Positions 51,612 through 59,786 of a stretch of DNA of 64,000 nucleotides are shown one piece after another. The translations under genes were made by a program, and so were the position numbers. Source of the stretch: Chryseobacterium sp. G0186 (lineage in GTDB: Bacteria; Bacteroidota; Bacteroidia; Flavobacteriales; Weeksellaceae); contig NZ_CP033918.1 in the NCBI RefSeq assembly GCF_003815675.1, forward strand, positions 1 to 64,000. The letters are read 5' to 3'. How positions within the stretch are numbered: the stretch's first letter is position 1; every line of letters starts with the position of its first letter. A model generated the notes under the pieces. The model worked only from the letters and a program-made list of their open reading frames with translations. It did no database searches and had not been told where the DNA came from.

Positions 51612-52145
51612 TTATTTTTTTATAATTCCTTCCATAATCAATTGTATCGTTCTTTCGGTAGTATGGTCGCAGCCGGGAACATTATAATGCGAAGCCGCTC
51701 CTCCCACCATCATGATCAATAATAATAGGTCACTACGTCCGTTAAAATCTTCCCTTAATAAACCTGCCGATTTAGCCTTTTCAATGGGATTTTCGAACAG
51801 TTTAAACAATTTATCGGAGGTAGGAATTCCTTGTTTTTCGTCCATATAAGAAACAAACAGATTATATTCTACCCGCTTTTTCAGTAATAAATAAAGTAAT
51901 TTTAGAAAAGCCTGATTATCCTTTTCTAGTCTTTTGGAATATATCGCTAGTCTATCAAGGTTATAATGGAAAATGGCTGTAATAATTGCTTTTTTATCCG
52001 GAAAATGGCGGTAAAATGTCATTCTGGATACCCCTGCCTGCTTGGTAATTTCAGTAAGAGAAACTTCCAGTCCCTGATTTCTAAATAACCTTATAGCTGT
52101 TTTTATTATGGCTGTTTTGCTTTGTATAGCATCTGATCTTTTCAT
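51612..52145 (-). CDS. TetR family repressor
   Basis: 177 aa. The N-terminal helix-turn-helix VSLTEITKQAGVSRMTFYRHFPDK is intact; the C-terminal ligand domain is not assignable to a ligand. It is divergent from the OYE/SDR operon, with two near-identical palindromes in the 150-bp gap. It most probably represses that operon and itself in response to an electrophile or enone-like substrate. Ligand is inferred only. Confidence 0.94.
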   Translation of the reverse strand: MKRSDAIQSKTAIIKTAIRLFRNQGLEVSLTEITKQAGVSRMTFYRHFPDKKAIITAIFHYNLDRLAIYSKRLEKDNQAFLKLLYLLLKKRVEYNLFVSYMDEKQGIPTSDKLFKLFENPIEKAKSAGLLREDFNGRSDLLLLIMMVGGAASHYNVPGCDHTTERTIQLIMEGIIKK

Positions 52146-52204
52146 TGTTTTTCAGTAGTCCTGTTGTTTTGAATAACCCCCAAGCAAATTTAACAAATTT
52201 TAAG

Positions 52205-52221
52205 TGTTACATCATGTAACA
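52205..52221. promoter_or_regulatory. TetR operator 1
   Basis: Perfect 17-bp palindrome TGTTACAT-C-ATGTAACA. Confidence 0.8.
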
Positions 52222-52238
52222 GTTGTGAAATTTTTTTA

Positions 52239-52246
52239 TAAGTTTG
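52239..52246 (+). promoter_or_regulatory. -7 element of the OYE/SDR operon
   Basis: TAAGTTTG fits TAnnTTTG and lies between the two TetR-type palindromes, so the second one covers the start point. Confidence 0.5.
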
Positions 52247-52251
52247 TCAAA

Positions 52252-52268
52252 TGTTACACAATGTAACA
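52252..52268. promoter_or_regulatory. TetR operator 2
   Basis: TGTTACA-CAA-TGTAACA, extended to 10-bp arms AAATGTTACA/TGTAACATTT. Its centre is 47 bp from operator 1. Confidence 0.8.
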
Positions 52269-52295
52269 TTTAAACAGCGTAATGATAAAGAAAAA

Positions 52296-53516
52296 ATGAA
52301 TAATACACTTGAAAAATTTCTTTCGCCTGCCAAACTTAATGGGGTAACCCTTCAGAACAGGCTTATAAAAGCTGCCACTTTTGAATCCATGTTGGATGAT
52401 AATTTTAATATTACTCAAAAATGTATTGACTTTCATGAATCTTTTGCAAAAGGAGGTGTGGGGATGACAACTCTTGCTTATTGCGCACCGGAGCCTGATG
52501 GAAGAATGCAGGGACATTATATGTATATCAGGGAAGAAGTCATTCCCCAACTAAGAAAACTGTCCAATACCGTTCATCGTTATGGAACAAAACTATCAGG
52601 GCAAATTGCACACTGTGGCGGATTCAGTCGTAATACCAATTTGCAGAGAAAACGTCCCGTAGCTCCATCCAAAAGCCTGAATATGATGGGGATTCCATTT
52701 GGGTTATTCTTTACCGAGGAAATGGATGAGAATCTTATGCAAGAAGTTATTAATGGTTTTGTTCGAACAGCTGGTATTATGAAAATCTCAGGATTTGACG
52801 CAGTTGAGATTCATTTTGGCCATGGTTATTTGCTTAGCCAGTTTATTAGTCCGTTAACCAATAAACGGAAAGATGAGTACGGAGGAAGCATCGAAAACAG
52901 GATGCGTTTCCCTTTGAGAGTGTTGGATGCGGTAAGAAAAGAAGTAGGTAATGATTTTCCCATCTTAGGAAAAATTACCATGTATGACGATATGAAAGGA
53001 GGAATATCTCTTGAAGATGGCATTGCTACCGCTCAAATTTTAGATAAGGCGGGAATAGACGGTATTATATTGAGTGCTGGAACATCAAGCCAGAATCCAA
53101 TGCTGCTTTTCCACGGTCAGTCACTTGTTAAAGGTTTATTAAAGTTTGAAACCAATTTCATCATGAGACTGGGAATGAAATTGAAGGGTCCATCAATGTT
53201 TAAAACTTATCCTTATAAGGAGCTATACCTTTTGGAGGCCGCAAAAAAGATAAGAGATGCGGTAAAATGCAACCTGATTTATGTGGGAGGTGCTACGGAA
53301 GTGGAAAGTTTTGAAAAGGTAATGGCTTTAGGATTTGACTTTGTGCAGTCCGGCAGGCCCATTATGCGTGACCCGGCAATAATTAACCATTTAAAAGAGT
53401 ATGGAAAAAATTACGTTAACGGATGTGATCATTGTAACACCTGTGCAACATTAATGGGAGATAAGGAAGGAATTCGGTGTATACTAGCCGAATGGATACC
53501 TGAATTAAATAAATAA
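52296..53516 (+). CDS. Old Yellow Enzyme family NADH:flavin oxidoreductase
   Basis: The start at 52296 (MNNTLEKFLSPAKLNGV) is used; the Met at 52251 lies within the operator. About 406 aa FMN barrel: LQNRLIKAATFESM, QIAHCGG, FDAVEIHFGHGYLLSQFISP, GGSIENRMRFPLRVLDAVR and the late PIMRDPAIINHL. A Cys cluster, CDHCNTC followed by 11 residues and C, resembles the iron-sulfur motif of 2,4-dienoyl-CoA reductase-type OYEs, although the C-terminal FAD/NAD domains are missing. It reduces activated alkenes. It heads the operon with SDR genes; its last 171 bp are duplicated downstream. Confidence 0.93.
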   Translation: MNNTLEKFLSPAKLNGVTLQNRLIKAATFESMLDDNFNITQKCIDFHESFAKGGVGMTTLAYCAPEPDGRMQGHYMYIREEVIPQLRKLSNTVHRYGTKLSGQIAHCGGFSRNTNLQRKRPVAPSKSLNMMGIPFGLFFTEEMDENLMQEVINGFVRTAGIMKISGFDAVEIHFGHGYLLSQFISPLTNKRKDEYGGSIENRMRFPLRVLDAVRKEVGNDFPILGKITMYDDMKGGISLEDGIATAQILDKAGIDGIILSAGTSSQNPMLLFHGQSLVKGLLKFETNFIMRLGMKLKGPSMFKTYPYKELYLLEAAKKIRDAVKCNLIYVGGATEVESFEKVMALGFDFVQSGRPIMRDPAIINHLKEYGKNYVNGCDHCNTCATLMGDKEGIRCILAEWIPELNK

Positions 53517-53532
53517 TTAAAATAATATTCAA

Positions 53533-54282
53533 ATGAGATTAACAAACAAAGTAGCGATTATTACCGGAGCTGCTTCCGGTATAGGAGAAGAAATGGCCAT
53601 TACATTTGCAGAACAAGGCGCAAAAGTGGTGGCTACAGACATACAAGCTGAAAAGTTGGATAGACTTATCGAAAGCATTAAATCCAAAGGAGGTAAAGCG
53701 ATAAGTGTTTTGCATGATGTAGCCGATAGAAATGCCTGGTTTGAACAGGTGATTCCCCAAGCTATCAAGGCTTTTGGTAAGATTGATGTTTTAATAAACA
53801 ATGCAGGGATTTCACTTTCTACTCCATTTGAAGAGCAGCGGGATGAGTTATGGAAAAAAGTCTTTGATATCAACATCAATGGTATAATGCTGGGAATGCA
53901 GGCAGTATTACCTTACATGAAAGAAAAAGGAGGTAGTATTATTAATATTTCATCTATTGCGGGATTGAGAGGGATCTCTGGCCCTGGGGCCTATACAGCT
54001 TCCAAAGGGAGTGTAGCAGCTATTACAAGAGGGGCTGCTGTAGACTTTGGGGCCTATAATATTCGGGTAAATACAATTAGTCCTGGTTATATATTAACTC
54101 CTATGAGTGAAGAGTTCCTTAATAATGATGAGTATAAGAAACATTTTTTAAGCATTATCCCTATGAAAGCATTTGGTAAGGCAAAGGATATTGCCAATGC
54201 AGCTCTGTTTTTAGCTTCCGATGATAGTATGTATGTGACTGGTATAAACATGCCAGTGGATGGAGGAACATCTATAAAATAA
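53533..54282 (+). CDS. SDR family oxidoreductase (SDR1)
   Basis: 249-aa classical short-chain dehydrogenase: TGAASGIGEEMAI (cofactor loop), Asp at the end of beta2 (VVATDIQ, suggesting NAD preference), NNAG, catalytic Ser in INISSIAG and YTASK, C-terminal GINMPVDGGTS. It lies 16 bases after OYE. A paralogous copy lies 1,142 bp downstream with about 87% amino acid identity by eye. The substrate is unknown; 3-hydroxy/3-oxo compounds are typical. Confidence 0.94.
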   Translation: MRLTNKVAIITGAASGIGEEMAITFAEQGAKVVATDIQAEKLDRLIESIKSKGGKAISVLHDVADRNAWFEQVIPQAIKAFGKIDVLINNAGISLSTPFEEQRDELWKKVFDININGIMLGMQAVLPYMKEKGGSIINISSIAGLRGISGPGAYTASKGSVAAITRGAAVDFGAYNIRVNTISPGYILTPMSEEFLNNDEYKKHFLSIIPMKAFGKAKDIANAALFLASDDSMYVTGINMPVDGGTSIK

Positions 54283-54314
54283 ATAGAGAATATAACCATT
54301 AAGTGATAGAAAAA

Positions 54315-54536
54315 ATGGATGAAAAAATTTTAAAAAGATTCACGGGTAAAACGGTATTGATAACAGGAGCTGGCCCAGGAATAGGAAGAGCTACGGTATT
54401 ACATATATTAAAAGAGGGAAGGAGTGTAATTGGGGTGGATATATCTGAAAAAGGATTGAAACAAACTCTGCAATTGGCAACCGATTGCAGTCCGGCAGGC
54501 CCATCATGCGTGACCCGGCAATCATTAACCATTTAA
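54315..54536 (+). pseudogene. Truncated SDR2 copy (5' fragment)
   Basis: The first about 57 codons (MDEKILKRFTGKTVLITGAG to TLQLA) closely match the intact SDR at 55451. The sequence then switches, at about 54487, to the 3' end of the OYE gene in another frame, ending after TRQSLTI. Only the cofactor loop survives, so it cannot be an active SDR. It marks the junction of a tandem duplication. Confidence 0.9.
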
Positions 54537-54658
54537 AAGAATATGGCAGCAATTACGTTAACGGATGCGACCATTGTAACACCTGTGCAACATTAATGGG
54601 AGATCCGGAGGGAATCCGTTGTATACTACCTGAATGGACACCAGAATTCAATAAATAA
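54488..54658 (+). pseudogene. Duplicated 3' fragment of the OYE gene
   Basis: Corresponds to 53346-53516 at a constant offset of 1,142. Its reading frame is still open and retains the Cys cluster CDHCNTC...C and the stop, but there is no barrel or start. Differences such as DPEG for DKEG show divergence after the duplication. Confidence 0.92.
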
Positions 54659-54674
54659 TTAAAATAATATTCAA

Positions 54675-55418
54675 ATGAGATTAGCAAACAAAGTAGTAAT
54701 TATTACAGGAGCGGCTTCCGGTATGGGAGAAGCAATGGCCATTACATTTGCAGAACAAGGAGCAAAAGTGATCGCTACAGACATACAAGCTGAAAAGCTG
54801 GATGGACTTATTGAAAGGATCAAATCTACAGGAGGTGAAGCGATAGGTATTTTGCATGATGTAACTGATAGAGATACCTGGTTTGAAAAAGTGATTCCCC
54901 AGGCTATCAAGGCTTTTGGTAAGATTGATGTTTTGATAAACAATGCAGGTATTTCAATTTCGACTCCTTTTGAAGAGCAACGGGATGAGTTATGGAAAAA
55001 AGTTTTTGACATCAATATCAATGGTATAATGCTGGGAATGCAGGCGGTATTACCTCACATGAAAGAAAAAGGAGGCAGTATTATTAATATCTCTTCTATT
55101 GCAGGGTTAAGAGGAATCTCCGGTCCTGGTGCCTATACAGCGTCCAAAGGAAGTGTAGCTGCTATTACAAGGGGGGCTGCTGTAGACTTTGGGGCCTATA
55201 ATATTCGTGTAAATACAATTAGTCCTGGTTATATAGAAACTCCAATGACCGAAAAACACTTTGAAGAATATGGGAAGTACTTCTTGAGCATTATTCCAGT
55301 GAAAAGAATTGGAATTGCAAAAGATATTGCCAATGCAGCTCTGTTTTTGGCTTCCGATGAAAGTATGTATGTGACTGGTATAAATATGCCTGTAGATGGA
55401 GGAACATCAATAAAGTAA
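54675..55418 (+). CDS. SDR family oxidoreductase (SDR1 paralogue)
   Basis: 247 aa. A duplicate of the gene at 53533, retaining TGAASGMG, NNAG, SSIAG and YTASK and the C-terminal GINMPVDGGTS. Changes cluster in the N-terminal third and around residues 188-215 (ETPMTEKHFEEYGKYF), the substrate-loop region. Residues about 82-187 differ at only two places despite many synonymous changes. Both copies therefore appear to be under selection, possibly with different substrate preference. Confidence 0.94.
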   Translation: MRLANKVVIITGAASGMGEAMAITFAEQGAKVIATDIQAEKLDGLIERIKSTGGEAIGILHDVTDRDTWFEKVIPQAIKAFGKIDVLINNAGISISTPFEEQRDELWKKVFDININGIMLGMQAVLPHMKEKGGSIINISSIAGLRGISGPGAYTASKGSVAAITRGAAVDFGAYNIRVNTISPGYIETPMTEKHFEEYGKYFLSIIPVKRIGIAKDIANAALFLASDESMYVTGINMPVDGGTSIK

Positions 55419-55450
55419 ACGGAAAATATAAACAGTAAGCGATAGAAAAA

Positions 55451-56224
55451 ATGGATAATAAAATTTTAAAAAGATTTACGGGTAAAACAACATTGGTAAC
55501 AGGAGCTGGCTCAGGAATAGGAAAAGCTACCACATTGCGTATCTTAAAAGAAGGGGGAGACGTAATAGGTATAGATATATCTGAAAAGGGATTGCAGAAT
55601 ACGTTGCAACTGGCAGAGAATATCGGTTTAGCTGAACCACTTACACTTATTACTGCTGATGTTTCCAAAGAAGAATCGGTAAAAGAAATTGGAAAAATTA
55701 TAAAGAAAAGTGGCAAATTAGATGTGTTGATAAATGCTGCCGGAATTTTGATGGCAGAACATACCCATACAATGAAGATTGAGCATTGGAATCATATTCT
55801 TGCTGTCAATTTAACCGGAACTTTTCTTGTTATCAGAGAAACATTACCTACACTATTGGAAAACAAGGGCGTCATAGTAAATTTTAGTTCAACAGCAACA
55901 ACATTTGCCCATCCATACATGGCAGCTTATGCAGCTACAAAAGGAGCTATTCAATCGTTTACCCATGCTATTGCCTTAGAGTATTCCAAAAAGGGACTTA
56001 GGGCTGTTGCGGTAGCTCCGGGAGGTATTAAAACTAGCTTAAGCGATAACCTTAGCTTTCCTTCTGATGCTGATTTAAGCTTACTCGCTAAACTTTCACC
56101 AGCCATTGGTCAGGGACCTGCCTCTCCAGATTATGTTGCTGGAGTCATTGCTATGTTGGCGTCCGAAGATGGTAGCTTTATTACAGGTACAGAGATTCGA
56201 ATTGATGGAGGTGCTCATATGTAA
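55451..56224 (+). CDS. SDR family oxidoreductase (SDR2)
   Basis: 257 aa. A different SDR subgroup from SDR1: cofactor loop TGAGSGIGKATTL, NAAG in place of NNAG, NFSSTATTF with catalytic Ser, YAATK, and the end GTEIRIDGGAHM. It is the intact version of the truncated copy at 54315. Last complete gene of the TetR-controlled operon. An Asp at the end of beta2 (VIGIDIS) again suggests NAD use. Confidence 0.94.
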   Translation: MDNKILKRFTGKTTLVTGAGSGIGKATTLRILKEGGDVIGIDISEKGLQNTLQLAENIGLAEPLTLITADVSKEESVKEIGKIIKKSGKLDVLINAAGILMAEHTHTMKIEHWNHILAVNLTGTFLVIRETLPTLLENKGVIVNFSSTATTFAHPYMAAYAATKGAIQSFTHAIALEYSKKGLRAVAVAPGGIKTSLSDNLSFPSDADLSLLAKLSPAIGQGPASPDYVAGVIAMLASEDGSFITGTEIRIDGGAHM

Positions 56225-56256
56225 GGAATGGGGTGAAAAACCATGTTGAGATAACG

Positions 56257-56310
56257 ATGGTTAAAGGTATAAATCTTTCTGTTGATGGAGGAACAACTAA
56301 ATCATTAAGT
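56257..56310 (+). pseudogene. Relic of an SDR C-terminus
   Basis: A short open stretch reading VKGINLSVDGGTTKSL resembles the final GINMPVDGGTSIK of the SDR1 genes (same order and spacing). It has no upstream frame and abuts the stop of the opposite-strand gene. It is probably the end of a third, deleted SDR1-like copy. Confidence 0.6.
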
Positions 56311-56313
56311 TAT

Positions 56314-56919
56314 TTATATAGAATTGCAGTTGTCATCCTTTGCGTAAATTCCATTACTTTTAGCTTCCAGTTTTCCAGTTTTTCTGTTGATTTTAATCAA
56401 AAAAGATTCTTTGACAGCCGGACAACCTTTAGATTGCATAAGATACATAGAAATATGACGGTCTTCAATTTTATAGGTTCCGGTAAATCGGTTTCCGGTA
56501 TCTACAGAATAACCATACGTTTTTGCCAGTAAAATAGCTTCAGGAAGATTGTCTATCGTTCCAATAAAATCTCTTAATTGCTGTTCATTGGAAAAATAAA
56601 CCGATCTTTCTTTTTTACAGGCAAGAATATAGGAAAAACAGTTGTTGCCCATACACTTCTGGAAGAATCCTTTTTCAGGAACAGGCTCATTGATGGTCAT
56701 AAAATCAGGGGCCTGACTTTCATAGATGACTGATTTTTCATAATCTGCATCGTTATTGAGTACTCTCCAGTATTCATAGTCATTATCAGGTACAATAAAT
56801 GGATAGAGATAATCTGTAGTATCCAGAATGTCCGGAATTTTTTTATAATCATCAGGAACCTTGATCTGCGCACAAAACAGATTGGATAGGAGCAGGGAAA
56901 AAGCGATGATTATTCTCAT
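56314..56919 (-). CDS. Exported protein of unknown function
   Basis: 201 aa with a signal peptide (FSLLLSNLFCAQ). The mature region (VPDDYKKIPDILDTTDYLYPF, YEYWRVLNNDADYE, several Cys including MGNNCFSYILACKKE and SKGCPAVKESF) matches no family I know. It converges on the SDR operon and its stop lies next to the SDR relic, so its downstream flank has been rearranged. Probably periplasmic. Confidence 0.72.
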   Translation of the reverse strand: MRIIIAFSLLLSNLFCAQIKVPDDYKKIPDILDTTDYLYPFIVPDNDYEYWRVLNNDADYEKSVIYESQAPDFMTINEPVPEKGFFQKCMGNNCFSYILACKKERSVYFSNEQQLRDFIGTIDNLPEAILLAKTYGYSVDTGNRFTGTYKIEDRHISMYLMQSKGCPAVKESFLIKINRKTGKLEAKSNGIYAKDDNCNSI

Positions 56920-57090
56920 AAAGAAAGTGTTTTCGGAGCAAATTTACAAAAAATAGCATGAAGCTTAAACTTTTTCAAACGTCCGGAAATACTTTATAGG
57001 ATATTCTGCTGGAATTTTACCACCTGATTTTAATGAAAAAATCTTTTAATCTTTTTGTCATTTGTCAATTCAACTCATTTTAAAATCACT

Positions 57091-57098
57091 TACATTTG
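57091..57098 (+). promoter_or_regulatory. -7 element of ppc
   Basis: TACATTTG, five bases before the chosen ATG. A TTTG lies at 57061-57064 but at 26 nt, longer than usual. Confidence 0.5.
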
Positions 57099-57103
57099 TT
57101 ACT

Positions 57104-59638
57104 ATGAGACACGACCAACGCGCAGAAAAATTCAGGCAGATCGTGGAGAACAAATTCCAGATCTACAATTCATTATTTATGAGCCTGCCCTATGATAAAA
57201 TGACCAACATCGGGATGTTGCTTCCTTTTCTTTATGAGGAAAGCAGGAACGGCTATGAAGCAGGGAAAACCCCCGAGGAAATTGTTGAAGAATTTTTTAA
57301 AAACCATACCGATCTTCAGACCGAAGAACAGAAACTTGAATTGCTTTTTAAGATCATTCAGTATATAGAAAGACAGGTAGTTTTGTTTGATAGTATTGAA
57401 GATGCTGCTTTTCCGAACCTCCACTCCGAAAGTGACAGCGGAACAGTAACCAATCTCTTCGAACGTTCTTTTCAGGATCATAAAATTGAAAAAGTACGTG
57501 AAAAACTAAAGGATTTCAGTGTGAAAGTTGTGTTCACAGCACACCCGACTCAGTTTTATCCAAGTTCAGTACAGAGGATTATTCAGGATCTGAGAGGTGC
57601 CATTACCAGTGATTCCGTTACACAGATTGATACCCTTTTGCAGCAGTTAGGGAAAACCCCTTTTGTCAATAAAGAAAAACCTACGCCTATTGACGAAGCA
57701 CTGAGTATCATTTCCTATTTGAGATATGTTTATTATGATACCATCGGAGAGTTGTTTACAAAGATTAAAACGACCTTTGGAAACGGACATTTTCATCTGC
57801 ATGAAGATCTTATTCAGCTTGGCTTCTGGCCGGGTGGTGACAGAGATGGAAATCCTTTTGTAACGGCAGATGTTACCAAAAGAGTAGCAGAAGAACTTCG
57901 TTCAGCTATTTTAAAATCGTATTACAGTCATTTGAAATTCATCAGAAGAAGATTGAGCTTCAGAGGTGTTTCAGAGGTTTTGACGCAGTTAAGTGAAGAG
58001 TTGTATGCTGCCATCTTTAATGGAAAAAGTATTACTGCAGAAGCAATTTTGCAAAAAACGGATGAGGCAGAGAAAATATTGATCAATGAACATAATTCCT
58101 TGTTTTTAGATCTTTTAATTAATTTCCGGGATCGAGTGAAGATCTTTGGAACTCACTTTGCTACGTTGGATGTTCGCCAGGACAGCAGAATTCATCAAAA
58201 AGTAATTGATGAGGTTTTTGCAAAGGTATTTGGGAATGAAGATGCTGACAACGAAAAGAAATTCAATAAGCTGATTCAAATTTCAGAAGCTGTAAATGCT
58301 GATGATTTTGAAGATATTGTAAAAGATACACTGTTAACTGTTTCTCAGGTTTCCGAAATTCAGAATCTGAACGGATTGAGAGGGATGAATCGCTATATTA
58401 TTTCCAATTCTGATGCGGTAAAGGATGTGATGAATGTGTATGCGTTCTTTAAGATCTGCGGATATCAGGATGAGGAAATCAATATGGATATTGTTCCGCT
58501 TTTTGAAACCATGGAAGGGCTTGCCAATGCTGAAAATGTGATGAACGAGCTGTATCAGAACCCTGTATATAAAAAACACCTTGAGAAAAGAGGGAATCAA
58601 CAGACCATAATGCTTGGTTTCTCTGACGGAACAAAGGATGGAGGATATTTAAAAGCCAACTGGGAAATCTATAAGGCTAAGGAAGTATTAACGAAGCTTT
58701 CAGAGCAGAATAACATCAAGGTTGTATTCTTTGATGGCAGAGGAGGGCCCCCAGCCAGAGGAGGAGGTAAAACCCACGATTTCTATGCTTCACAGGGAAA
58801 AACAATCGCCAATAATAAAATTGAATTAACTATTCAAGGACAGACGATTACCAGTATTTTTGGAAATAAAGAGCAGGCGAAATACAATTTTGAACAGCTT
58901 CTGACGGCCGGAGTGGAAAATGATGTATTCAAAAATGCAAAGAAAGACCTTACAGAGAAAGAGAGAACATTAATTATTGAACTGGCTAATATCAGTTACC
59001 AAAAATATTCTGATCTCAAGGCACATCCGATGTTTGTTCCGTACCTTCAGGAAATGAGTACCCTGGAATATTATGGAAAAACTAACATTGGAAGCCGTCC
59101 TTCGAAAAGAGGAAATGGCAGCGAATTGAAGTTTGAAGATTTAAGAGCCATCCCGTTTGTTGGATCATGGTCACAGTTGAAACAAAACGTACCTGGTTTC
59201 TTCGGTTTTGGATATGCCATGCAAAAAATGAAAGAACAGGGAAGATTTGAAGAAGTAAGAGAATTATACAAAGGATCAGATTTCTTTAAGACCTTAGTAT
59301 TAAACTCCATGATGAGTATGAACAAGTCTTATTTCCCGCTGACGTATTACATCAAAAATAATCCAAAGTTCGGTGCGTTCTGGAATGTACTCTTTGATGA
59401 GTATGAGCTTTCAAGAGATATAATGCTGGAATTGACAGGTTTCAAAATGCTTCAGGAAGAAGATCCGTTATCCAGAAAGTCTGTGAAGATCCGTGAAAAA
59501 ATCGTATTGCCCTTATTGAGTATTCAGCAATATGCCCTGATGAAAATCCAGAAAGGAGAAGGGAATAAAGAGGCTTATGAAAAACTGGTGACAAGATCTT
59601 TATTCGGAAATATTAATGCAAGTAGAAATTCTGCCTAG
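57104..59638 (+). CDS. ppc: Phosphoenolpyruvate carboxylase
   Basis: Anaplerotic enzyme: PEP plus bicarbonate to oxaloacetate. The start at 57104 (MRHDQRAEKF) is preferred to an upstream Met at 57062, which lies in the promoter. About 844 aa. AHPTQFYPSSV (first active-site His), WPGGDRDGNPFV, THFATLDVRQDS, GFSDGTKDGGY, FFDGRGGPPARGGG (Gly-rich mobile loop) and RAIPFVGSWSQ are intact. The C-terminus ends in NASRNSA rather than the QNTG of most PEPCs, as in related flavobacterial forms. Confidence 0.95.
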   Translation: MRHDQRAEKFRQIVENKFQIYNSLFMSLPYDKMTNIGMLLPFLYEESRNGYEAGKTPEEIVEEFFKNHTDLQTEEQKLELLFKIIQYIERQVVLFDSIEDAAFPNLHSESDSGTVTNLFERSFQDHKIEKVREKLKDFSVKVVFTAHPTQFYPSSVQRIIQDLRGAITSDSVTQIDTLLQQLGKTPFVNKEKPTPIDEALSIISYLRYVYYDTIGELFTKIKTTFGNGHFHLHEDLIQLGFWPGGDRDGNPFVTADVTKRVAEELRSAILKSYYSHLKFIRRRLSFRGVSEVLTQLSEELYAAIFNGKSITAEAILQKTDEAEKILINEHNSLFLDLLINFRDRVKIFGTHFATLDVRQDSRIHQKVIDEVFAKVFGNEDADNEKKFNKLIQISEAVNADDFEDIVKDTLLTVSQVSEIQNLNGLRGMNRYIISNSDAVKDVMNVYAFFKICGYQDEEINMDIVPLFETMEGLANAENVMNELYQNPVYKKHLEKRGNQQTIMLGFSDGTKDGGYLKANWEIYKAKEVLTKLSEQNNIKVVFFDGRGGPPARGGGKTHDFYASQGKTIANNKIELTIQGQTITSIFGNKEQAKYNFEQLLTAGVENDVFKNAKKDLTEKERTLIIELANISYQKYSDLKAHPMFVPYLQEMSTLEYYGKTNIGSRPSKRGNGSELKFEDLRAIPFVGSWSQLKQNVPGFFGFGYAMQKMKEQGRFEEVRELYKGSDFFKTLVLNSMMSMNKSYFPLTYYIKNNPKFGAFWNVLFDEYELSRDIMLELTGFKMLQEEDPLSRKSVKIREKIVLPLLSIQQYALMKIQKGEGNKEAYEKLVTRSLFGNINASRNSA

Positions 59639-59684
59639 AAGATTTGAAATAGAATCTCATATTTGCAGACATAACAATCTATAG

Positions 59685-59716
59685 TAAAACGGACTTTTAA
59701 GTCCGTTTTATTCTTT
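59685..59716 (+). terminator. Terminator after ppc
   Basis: TAAAACGGACTT/AAGTCCGTTTTA (59685-59696, 59699-59710), then TTCTTT. Confidence 0.8.
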
Positions 59717-59786
59717 ATGCCTATTGATTTAAAATAATGCTTTAGGATTCGTGTAAAATAATTAATGTTATCTTTATTTAGGAAGA

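Noticed and set aside
49555..52300. Recently acquired genomic island
   Set aside because: Codon use and base composition look like the surroundings, and no tRNA, integrase or flanking direct repeat was seen.
54303..54536. Functional 77-aa SDR-like protein
   Set aside because: The frame leaves SDR homology at the duplication junction and continues in the wrong frame of an OYE fragment; the catalytic Ser, Tyr and Lys are missing.
56233..56532. 99-codon plus-strand ORF after SDR2
   Set aside because: Only its first part (the SDR relic) has any protein-like signal; the rest is antisense to the exported protein gene at 56314-56919.
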